Below are positions 1 through 5,416 of a stretch of 7,019 nucleotides of DNA, piece after piece (the first letter of the stretch is position 1; each line of letters begins with the position of its first letter). Made by a program: the position numbers and the translations under genes. Origin of the DNA: a bacterium (GTDB lineage: Bacteria; Blakebacterota; Blakebacteria; Blakebacterales; Blakebacteraceae). The notes under the pieces are model-generated. The model worked only from the letters and a program-made list of their open reading frames with translations, made no database searches and had not been told where the DNA came from. The stretch lies in NCBI GenBank assembly GCA_025774205.1, contig JALGWK010000188.1:1-7019 (forward strand), read 5' to 3'.

Positions 1-454
1 CCCCCCGCACATCCTCGATGTCACGCGGTCGACCTGAGAACAGCTTGTGGAGGATGAGGTCTTCGGCTGAGGCAAAGGGAATGGAGGCATCGTGGAGTTC
101 AACCCTGATGGCCCGCTCAATTGCCTGCCGTTCATACGGGAGATCAGAGAAGATGAGATCGATCCGTACCGATGATGCAGAATCCCTGGCAGGGAGCACA
201 AAGGTCTCTTTCACAAATAATTCCGGTTCTTCCGGAAGGATCACCAGATCCGCTTTATGACAGGCCTCGAGAACTGACGGTAACGCCTCTGGGGAAACGC
301 CAAGAGTAATATCAATGTCTTCGGTCAGTCGGGGCAGACCATGAACAAGTACCGCCTGACCTCCGATGAGCATGAAGGGTAGATCTTCGTTTCTGAGAGC
401 TTTTGATACACGGATGATAAGCTCAGCGAAATCAGGTGTTTGACGTGAGCCCAT
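1..454 (-). CDS. Minor nucleotidyltransferase (AbiEii/DUF6036-like), C-terminus cut by window edge
   Basis: My own translation of the minus strand from the ATG at 454 runs open for 151 codons to the left edge. It shows the nucleotidyltransferase (Pol beta-like fold) signature: Gly-Gly at residues 31-32 in LIGGQAVLVHGL, a TEDIDITL stretch with the metal-binding Asp46 and Asp48, and a third carboxylate, Asp99, in RIDLIFS. A later AEDLILHKL motif carries Lys137, followed by RPRDIEDVRG, the pattern typical of AbiEii-type and DUF6036-type nucleotidyltransferases. Such enzymes are expected to transfer a nucleotide to RNA or protein, and several act as toxins of toxin-antitoxin or abortive-infection systems; the substrate here is unknown. 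The start is supported by AAGGA about seven bases upstream. It overlaps the preceding small gene by 23 bases, so the two are probably co-expressed. The end lies outside the window. The family call is firm; the role is inference. Confidence 0.88.
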   Translation of the reverse strand, partial: MGSRQTPDFAELIIRVSKALRNEDLPFMLIGGQAVLVHGLPRLTEDIDITLGVSPEALPSVLEACHKADLVILPEEPELFVKETFVLPARDSASSVRIDLIFSDLPYERQAIERAIRVELHDASIPFASAEDLILHKLFSGRPRDIEDVRG

Positions 455-653
455 TCAGGATCCTTGCGAGAGCGATATCTGTTTTAATGTCCTCTTCCCA
501 GGCTTGTCCCATTCCCGGACTCAGCAATTCCGCCTGATTCCAGAGGGCTGTGAACCGGGCCAGTGCTTCCGGATAGTCCATTGTGCTATAGAGCGACCTC
601 GCCCAGCCAGCCTCCATTTCATGGACCCGATCGGATGATCTGAGCATAAGCAC
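432..653 (-). CDS. Small conserved partner protein of the nucleotidyltransferase, 71-73 aa
   Basis: This short gene encodes 73 residues from GTG at 653, or 71 residues from the in-frame ATG at 647. The ATG is the better start because an AGG lies five bases before it. The product has no signal peptide or membrane segment. It looks alpha-helical and aromatic-rich: MEAGWARSLY, then YPEALARFTALW, then WEEDIKTDIALARILNGL. I do not recognise a named family with certainty, but small proteins of this style are found encoded directly upstream of AbiEii-like nucleotidyltransferases. Its 3' end overlaps the nucleotidyltransferase gene by 23 bases, implying translational coupling. An antitoxin or chaperone-like partner role is possible but inferred only from this arrangement. 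Base composition is visibly less GC-rich than the secretion genes to its right. Confidence 0.72.
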   Translation of the reverse strand: MLMLRSSDRVHEMEAGWARSLYSTMDYPEALARFTALWNQAELLSPGMGQAWEEDIKTDIALARILNGLTSNT

Positions 654-712
654 CTGTGTGCAAAAAGGAATGAAATGAATACGATTAAGATACCTGTTTG
701 AAGTGACCTGCT

Positions 713-2305
713 CTATGCCAATCCGGGAGTTGCCGCGTGATGGTACAGAATGTTACGGCACCTGGTCAGTCCGCGATTCAGGCCCTCGCGACGCGGAGGA
801 CCTCGGCCGCGGTCGTTACCCCCTCGCGCACCTGGCGCAGGCCATCTTCGTGGAGCAGTACCATACCCTTCTGACGGGCCAGGTGGTTTACCCTTCTGAC
901 GGGCCAGGTGGTTCAATTGCACGGCGCTTGTGTCGTTACCCAGGGCTGAGCGCAACTCATCGTCCATCACCAGCAGTTCGTAGATCCCCGTTCGCCCCCG
1001 GTATCCGGTACCCCGGCAATCGGCACACCCGGCTCCATGTCTGACCGGCAGCTCTTCCCCTTCCGCGATCCCCAGGGCCATTCTTTCTTCGAGGCTCATC
1101 TCGACTGGAGTTGAACAGGCCGTGCAGATCCTTCGCACCAGTCGCTGGGCCAGGACCGCCTCCACCGTGCTGGCCACCAGGTACGGTTTGATCCCGAGAT
1201 CAACCAGACGGGTGAGAGCGGTGACCGCGTCGTTGGTGTGCAGCGTCGACAGGACGAGGTGCCCGGTCAGGGCCGCATGGGTTGCTATATCGGCTGTATC
1301 ACGGTCGCGGATCTCCCCTACCAGCATGATATCCGGGTCCTGGCGGAGGATAGACCGCAGGGCGTTGGCGAAGGTGAGCCCCACCTTCGGGTTCACCGGT
1401 ACCTGTGGCACTCCCGGCAGTTCATATTCGATCGGATCCTCTACGGTCACGATCTTCTCGCTGCCGGTTCGGATCTTCTCAACGACCGCGTAGAGCGTGG
1501 TCGTCTTCCCCGAGCCGGTTGGGCCGGTTGAAAGCACGATACCGTGAGGCCGCGTGATGACCTCCTCGAAACGCTGGCGGGTCTCATCCGACATCCCGAG
1601 CTCATTCAGAAAGATCCGGCCCTGTTCCTTGTCCAGGAGACGCAGCACCACGCTCTCGCCGTGCAGTGTCGGCAGGGTCGACACGCGCACGTCCACCTGA
1701 CGGTCACGCATGTTCAGCCGGATACGCCCATCCTGGGGTACCCGTCGCTCGGCGATGTCGAGTTCGGCCATGATCTTGAGCCGGCTCACCACCGCTGCCG
1801 ACAACCGGGGCGGCGGCGCTGGGGCTTCCTGGAGCACTCCGTCGATCCGGTATCGGACCCTGAGCCCGCCCACGTAAGACTCCAGGTGGACATCCGAGGC
1901 TCGTGCCTCGAGGGCCTCCAGGAGCAGCAGGTTGACGAGCTTGACGACCGGCGCCTCGTTGGCCAGCGCCACCAGATCGTCGAGAACGCCATCCATCTCG
2001 CCCTCGCCGCGGACGGTCTCCTCGGAGAGATGGGCGATCAGGTTCTCGGCCGTCAGCGAGTTGTTGGCGTAGATGCGCTGTATCGCAGCCCGCAGATCGG
2101 CTTCGGGCATGTGTACCAGCTCAATCGGTGCCTGGCCGAGCAGCTGCAGGTCATCGAGCGCCTGGGGATCCACCTCGTCGTGCCAGGTCGCCACCAGCAA
2201 TCGGCCATCCTCGATCCCCAGCGGGAGCACACCATGATGCTCGAGGTATTCGTCGCTCAACTCCGGCGAGAATGGCTCGAGCGCATCAAGGTCGGGGAGG
2301 TTCAC
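713..2305 (-). CDS. gspE: Type II secretion ATPase GspE, C-terminal tail frameshifted by a 25-base duplication
   Basis: GspE is the cytoplasmic hexameric ATPase that powers pseudopilus assembly, docking to the platform through GspL. The GTG at 2305 is chosen as start: it overlaps the gspD stop (GTGA) and has GGTGGAG seven bases upstream. The frame is open further upstream, to a GTG at 2353, but that extension has no family support. The product as written is 530 residues. An N-terminal N1E/MshEN-type region covers about 1-110. The ATPase core follows, with Walker A GPTGSGKT at 261-268, the Asp box VTVEDPIEYE at 286-295, Walker B IMLVGEIRD at 326-334 and the His box TGHLVLSTLHTNDA at 347-360. 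A zinc-binding tetracysteine (C394, C397, C427, C430) is typical of GspE/PilB. After residue 472 the tail becomes a Pro/Gly/Arg-rich stretch unlike the family, caused by the tandem repeat at 864-913. With one repeat copy removed the protein reads GMVLLHEDGLRQVREG... and stops at 778, giving 500 residues, a normal GspE length. gspF does not follow. Confidence 0.93.
   Translation of the reverse strand: MNLPDLDALEPFSPELSDEYLEHHGVLPLGIEDGRLLVATWHDEVDPQALDDLQLLGQAPIELVHMPEADLRAAIQRIYANNSLTAENLIAHLSEETVRGEGEMDGVLDDLVALANEAPVVKLVNLLLLEALEARASDVHLESYVGGLRVRYRIDGVLQEAPAPPPRLSAAVVSRLKIMAELDIAERRVPQDGRIRLNMRDRQVDVRVSTLPTLHGESVVLRLLDKEQGRIFLNELGMSDETRQRFEEVITRPHGIVLSTGPTGSGKTTTLYAVVEKIRTGSEKIVTVEDPIEYELPGVPQVPVNPKVGLTFANALRSILRQDPDIMLVGEIRDRDTADIATHAALTGHLVLSTLHTNDAVTALTRLVDLGIKPYLVASTVEAVLAQRLVRRICTACSTPVEMSLEERMALGIAEGEELPVRHGAGCADCRGTGYRGRTGIYELLVMDDELRSALGNDTSAVQLNHLARQKGKPPGPSEGYGTAPRRWPAPGARGGNDRGRGPPRREGLNRGLTRCRNILYHHAATPGLA
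864..913. repeat. Exact 25-base tandem duplication inside gspE
   Basis: Two perfect, directly adjacent copies lie at 864-888 and 889-913, each starting TACCCTTCTGACGGG on the plus strand; the flanking bases do not extend the match. The length is not a multiple of three, so the second copy shifts the gspE reading frame. On the coding strand a single copy encodes NHLARQKG, which leads directly into the conserved GspE ending. This is consistent with a simple slippage-type duplication or with an assembly error. Confidence 0.97.
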
Positions 2306-2685
2306 CGGGAAGCTCCACCATGCGGAAGGTACGATATCACACCGGGGCTGCACGATTCCTCAGATGGAATCACCGGTGGGATCACCGGTGGGATAACCGG
2401 TGGAATTACCGGAGGAACAGGCGGCGTGAGATTCCGACTTTGAACATCGGGCGGGATCGTCTCCTGCTGGTCCTCGATCCGCTGACGGAACAGTTCCGCG
2501 TCCACATCAGTCGCCACGATATACGGGGTCAGGAAGAGGAAGAGTTCACTGCTCGCGTGACGTTCCCTGGTGTTGCCGAAGAGGAAGCCGAGGATCGGGA
2601 TGTCTTTCAGGATGGGGATCCCGGTGCGGACTTTTTCCATCTGGTGGTCGATCAGGCCTCCGATTACGACCGTCTGTCCGTTCAT
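2302..2685 (-). CDS. gspD: Secretin GspD, C-terminal fragment in a shifted frame
   Basis: This is the 3' part of gspD, displaced into another frame. From ATG 2685 it encodes 127 residues. The same frame reads ETQLLA just before this Met, which also matches secretins, so the homologous part begins by about 2703. It contains the end of the secretin beta-barrel domain: NGQTVVIGGLI at 2-12, the signature PILKDIPILGFLFG at 24-37 and ELFLFLTPYIV at 47-57. A non-conserved tail follows, with a Pro-Val-Ile-Pro repeat at about 88-107 and a short ending. The stop TGA at 2304-2302 overlaps the gspE GTG. No ribosome binding site is visible before ATG 2685, so it is most likely the rest of a broken gene. 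However, that ATG overlaps the stop of the upstream frame as ATGA, so weak reinitiation is conceivable. A fragment lacking the N-domains could not form a normal channel alone. Confidence 0.88.
   Translation of the reverse strand: MNGQTVVIGGLIDHQMEKVRTGIPILKDIPILGFLFGNTRERHASSELFLFLTPYIVATDVDAELFRQRIEDQQETIPPDVQSRNLTPPVPPVIPPVIPPVIPPVIPSEESCSPGVISYLPHGGASR
2365..2424. repeat. Five tandem 12-base units coding a (Val-Ile-Pro-Pro)n tail in GspD
   Basis: On the plus strand the unit is TGGGATCACCGG with small variations, starting at 2365, 2377, 2389, 2401 and 2413; the fifth unit is the most degenerate. On the coding strand it gives PPVPPVIPPVIPPVIPPVIP near the end of the secretin. The unit is four codons long, so copy-number changes keep the frame. 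Each junction contains the self-complementary ACCGGT or a close variant. Confidence 0.93.
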
Positions 2686-3848
2686 GGCCAGCAGCTGGGT
2701 TTCAGGATATTCAATACCGTCCCCACCTCCCGGTACTGAACCGTCTGATAGGGTGTGCCGGTGACGTCCCCGACCAGGAGCTGGGAGGACTGGATGAAGG
2801 GCTGCTGGCTGCCGACGATGATCCGGGCAGGCTGATTATTCTGGGCAATTATCACGGGGCGGGAGAGGATCCGCACCTCTCCGGTGGCGGCCAGCGCCGC
2901 CAGTGAGGCCTGGATGTCCACGTTGCCAACCCCGGTGATATTGAGGAGGAAGGTATCAGCCCTCTCCGCGGTCGGATTCGGCTGATCAAGCACACCCTGA
3001 CTGCCCGGTGTCGAACGTTCGGCTGTCAGCCCGATACCCAGGTCCAGATCATCGGTACGCCGCACTTCGGTAATCAGAACCTCGATCACGACCTGGAGCG
3101 GGCGCAGATCGAGGGCCTCCAGAGCCTGCTGGACTATCTCCCAGTCGGCGGGAGCGGCCCGGATCAGCAGTGAGTTGGTGACCTCCTCGGGAACGATAAG
3201 CACGTCCATCTGGAGTCCGCCCATTCCAGTATAGACGACAGTACCCGGTCGGCCAGTCGCCGAGGCGGCTTGCTGGAGCAGCTGGAGCTGCCCCGAAAGG
3301 GTCTGAGGTAGTCCGCTGGCCCGGGTGTTTCCGGTCGAAGCGGCGTTACCGCCGAAGACCGTCTGGAGAGTGCCCGCCAGGGTCGCGGCCCGGGCGTGAC
3401 GGAGACGATAGATATAGAGCTGTCGGGGATCGGGATCGGCCAGCCCCCCCACGACGCTCAAGAATCCACCCTCCTCGGTAACGGCCAGACCATTCGCGGC
3501 AGCCAGGGCATGGATCACCCGGGGGATGTCGGAACGGGGAATCGGTTGTGACGTGCGCATCGTCACCGCTTTACTGGGAAGATCGTGATATACGAGATTG
3601 AGCCCCCCGGCCTGGGCCAGCGCGGAAAGCACATATCCCAGTTCAAGATCCTGGAAATCGAGCGTGATCATGCTGTCAGGTATTGCGGCCCGCTGACCGC
3701 GCTGCATCCCGGGACGCAGCTGCTGAGCGCGCAAGGGTGCCGCCGCCACCACCAGCAGACACAGGCTGAAGGCAGCAAATCTGTACCAGGTGCCGGGCCC
3801 GATCAGGCCTGTCCGGGCCGTGTTCCCGATTCGCCTGAATGGTTCCAT
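2682..3848 (-). CDS. gspD: Secretin GspD, N-terminal part, truncated by frameshift/deletion
   Basis: GspD forms the multimeric outer-membrane channel of the T2SS. From ATG 3848 this part has 388 residues. A signal peptide is visible: basic start, hydrophobic run at 23-37, and APLRA before QQ at 42. The N0/STN-type domain spans about 60-135 (ITLDFQDLELGYVLSALAQAGGLNLVY). N1/secretin_N-type modules follow at about 144-250, including LYIYRLRHARAATLAGTLQTVF and NSLLIRAAPADWEIVQQALEALD, joined by a low-complexity Gln/Ser/Gly linker at about 167-215. The secretin domain begins with LQVVIEVLITEV (251-262) and continues through VRILSRPVIIAQNNQPARIIVG to YREVGTVLNI (381). The next seven residues are out of frame and end at TGA 2684-2682. 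About 40 conserved residues expected after VLNI are absent, and the remainder of the domain continues in another frame downstream. The start follows the gspC stop by two bases. Fewer N-modules are present than in enteric GspD. Confidence 0.9.
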   Translation of the reverse strand: MEPFRRIGNTARTGLIGPGTWYRFAAFSLCLLVVAAAPLRAQQLRPGMQRGQRAAIPDSMITLDFQDLELGYVLSALAQAGGLNLVYHDLPSKAVTMRTSQPIPRSDIPRVIHALAAANGLAVTEEGGFLSVVGGLADPDPRQLYIYRLRHARAATLAGTLQTVFGGNAASTGNTRASGLPQTLSGQLQLLQQAASATGRPGTVVYTGMGGLQMDVLIVPEEVTNSLLIRAAPADWEIVQQALEALDLRPLQVVIEVLITEVRRTDDLDLGIGLTAERSTPGSQGVLDQPNPTAERADTFLLNITGVGNVDIQASLAALAATGEVRILSRPVIIAQNNQPARIIVGSQQPFIQSSQLLVGDVTGTPYQTVQYREVGTVLNILKPSCWP

Positions 3849-3850
3849 GA

Positions 3851-4708
3851 TCAGTATCCGCCTCTGCTTGTACCTGTCAGTTCACTCTGCTCCTTCGGAC
3901 TGTCCGGAGGAATGATCCTGGTGCCGCGCAAGATTGGAGTCGTCCTGCCCGTTGTGCTGCCCGGAACCTGGACCTCCCGGCGCGTCCCATCGGCCCCGAT
4001 GATGTAAGCGCGACCTCCATCAATCTGTACCCGAAAACCACTCCCGAGTCTTTCCTGCCAGGTGCGAGCCAGGGATTCGAGCAGCCGCTGCCTCTCCTGC
4101 GAACTCGTTTCTCTTCGGTTGCTTCTCCCGGATCTGCCCTCGGACTCCGCAACCACCTCCATATTGCCTTCTTCGAGCGTCAGCTCGAGTTCCCATTCCC
4201 GGAGGTTCACGGTCACGGCCTCCTCCCGCACTGCCACCAGTAGATACTCCCCGATCGTCTGCCCCACGGAAACCACCCTCGGCTGCTCTCCCGCTTCCTG
4301 GAGTACGGCGATTCCGCCGCCGGGACCGGCAATGGTGCCCAGCACCCGGAGCGGGGGCACCGGCGGCATCTCGAAGCGAGGCTCCTCTTCGACCACCTGC
4401 TGCCGCTCACCGGGGAGCCGGTAGCGCTGCGTCGGCGGCCGGCGTTCGGGATCGAAGGGAGCCTGGTTCGCAGCCTCCCTGACGATCTCGTCGGAGATCG
4501 AACTGGTGGCTGGTGACGGACTCGCGGCAGGCACCGGGGGGGTGCCCTGCTCAGCGAGATCGACGGCAGGCAGTACCTCAGGCGGAGCTTCGGGCAGGGG
4601 CGCCGTTTCAGGTCGGAGGGCCTGCGCCAGAGCAGTGCCCAGCACCAGCACACCCCCGGCGAGAGCGAGCGCGCCCGCCATCTTCCGTGTATCGATAGCC
4701 CATCTCAT
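3851..4708 (-). CDS. gspC: Type II secretion inner-membrane connector, GspC-like
   Basis: GspC-type proteins sit in the inner membrane and bind the N0 domain of the secretin through a periplasmic homology region, linking the platform to the channel. ATG 4708 is preferred because GGAG lies eight bases upstream; the TTG at 4714 would be too close to it. The 285-residue product has a single N-terminal membrane helix (about 11-30). A Pro/Ala-rich periplasmic linker (about 32-70) follows, then the motif NQAPFDPERRPP (81-92) common before the core domain. The beta-rich homology region lies at about 118-178 (LRVLGTIAGPGGGIAVLQ, VVSVGQTIGEYLLVAV, VTVNLREWELEL). A charged linker and a second small domain (about 205-250, FRVQIDGGRAYIIGADG) come last. 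Its position directly before gspD supports the call. Sequence divergence means it could also be named GspN- or PilP-like by automated annotation. It lies about 50 bases after gspM, the only loose junction in the operon. Confidence 0.8.
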   Translation of the reverse strand: MRWAIDTRKMAGALALAGGVLVLGTALAQALRPETAPLPEAPPEVLPAVDLAEQGTPPVPAASPSPATSSISDEIVREAANQAPFDPERRPPTQRYRLPGERQQVVEEEPRFEMPPVPPLRVLGTIAGPGGGIAVLQEAGEQPRVVSVGQTIGEYLLVAVREEAVTVNLREWELELTLEEGNMEVVAESEGRSGRSNRRETSSQERQRLLESLARTWQERLGSGFRVQIDGGRAYIIGADGTRREVQVPGSTTGRTTPILRGTRIIPPDSPKEQSELTGTSRGGY

Positions 4709-4759
4709 CAGCAAGTCTCCATGGTATAGTGCTCACCCGCGAATCACTTCATTTCCCGA

Positions 4760-5416
4760 TCAGTTCTCTCCGTCAGGTTGGGATTCGACCATAAAGGCCA
4801 CCACGATCGTGGTGAACCTCATCGCGCCGGATTGCACACCGTTCCTGCGTTCATCTTCCGAGTTACCGCCGGCCGATGCCGGCCCCAGGGTGACCTCGTC
4901 GATCTTCATCAGCAGCTGGTCCTGCTCAACTCCGCGCAGGAAATCGAGTACCCCCTCGAAATCGCTCTCACCACTCACGCGAAGGTAGACCGGTACGATT
5001 CCGTCCGGAGCGGACCCGGGGGGTGAGCCATTGATGGAGCGGACCTCCTGCAGGAGAACCCGGTTCACCCTGGCCAGGCGTTCCAGCCGGGAAGACACTT
5101 CAGCTTCAGCCATGGCCGGATTCTCTGCCCGGACCAGCCGCGTTTCCAGTCGGTCGATCTCGCTGCGAGCGACCTCGATCAGCGCCGGCAGGTCGGGTGC
5201 CTCCCGGAGGATACCATGCTCCCGCGCCAGCAGGTTCTGCTCTGCCGCCAACCGGTCCTTGAGATCTTCGAGGGCCCCCAGCCAGGGTTGCACCACGCCT
5301 GACCATGCCAGCGCGGGCATCAGGATAATCGCTCCGATTACGAGCGCCCTGCGATCCCGGGGAGAAAGAGTGTCGAGGCGACCCCTGATGCGGTCCCACA
5401 GATCCCGGGGACTCAT
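4760..5416 (-). CDS. gspM: Type II secretion platform protein GspM (PilO-like)
   Basis: The 218-residue product has the bitopic GspM/PilO layout. A short basic cytoplasmic N-terminus (MSPRDLWDRIRGRLDTLSPRD) leads into a membrane helix at about 24-42. A coiled coil at about 45-125 (LEDLKDRLAAEQNLLAREHG, SEIDRLETRLVRAE, VSSRLERLARVN) is followed by a periplasmic ferredoxin-like domain at about 138-210 (VPVYLRVSGESDFEGVLDFLRGVE, LLMKIDEVTL, MRFTTIVVAFMV). In the family, GspM pairs with GspL in the inner-membrane platform. The phrase LSPRDRRALVIGA is very typical of GspM N-termini. It fits the T2SM subtype b style, though I could not test this. ATG 5416 overlaps the gspL stop as ATGA, which fixes the start and implies coupled translation. 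Confidence 0.87.
   Translation of the reverse strand: MSPRDLWDRIRGRLDTLSPRDRRALVIGAIILMPALAWSGVVQPWLGALEDLKDRLAAEQNLLAREHGILREAPDLPALIEVARSEIDRLETRLVRAENPAMAEAEVSSRLERLARVNRVLLQEVRSINGSPPGSAPDGIVPVYLRVSGESDFEGVLDFLRGVEQDQLLMKIDEVTLGPASAGGNSEDERRNGVQSGAMRFTTIVVAFMVESQPDGEN

Noticed and set aside
654-735. Sigma70-like promoter for the nucleotidyltransferase pair
   Set aside because: On the minus strand a TTGGCA and a TATCTT can be seen, but they are about 23 bases apart, too far for a normal promoter; other combinations were weaker.
713-778. Rho-independent terminator after gspE
   Set aside because: Only a five-base TGCCG/CGGCA stem with a loop of about 20 bases is visible and no T-run follows it on the minus strand.
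864-913. Possible CRISPR-type direct repeat
   Set aside because: There are only two copies with no spacer between them, inside a conserved coding gene; it is a simple tandem duplication.
703-1044. Plus-strand open frame over the gspE tail
   Set aside because: It lies antisense to the conserved zinc-motif region of gspE, spans the duplication and has no recognisable protein features.
1544-2443. Long plus-strand open frame of 299 codons opposite gspE
   Set aside because: It is antisense to gspE and gspD, which have full family motifs. Its translation is His/Gln/Arg-rich low-complexity without recognisable domains, as expected for an open shadow frame in GC-rich DNA.
2682-2720. Programmed ribosomal frameshift joining the two gspD frames
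   Set aside because: A programmed shift would not explain the absence of ~40 conserved secretin residues at the junction, and I see no slippery heptamer there.
4709-4759. Internal promoter in the gspM-gspC gap
   Set aside because: No convincing -10/-35 pair was found; the gap only offers the GGAG ribosome binding site for gspC.
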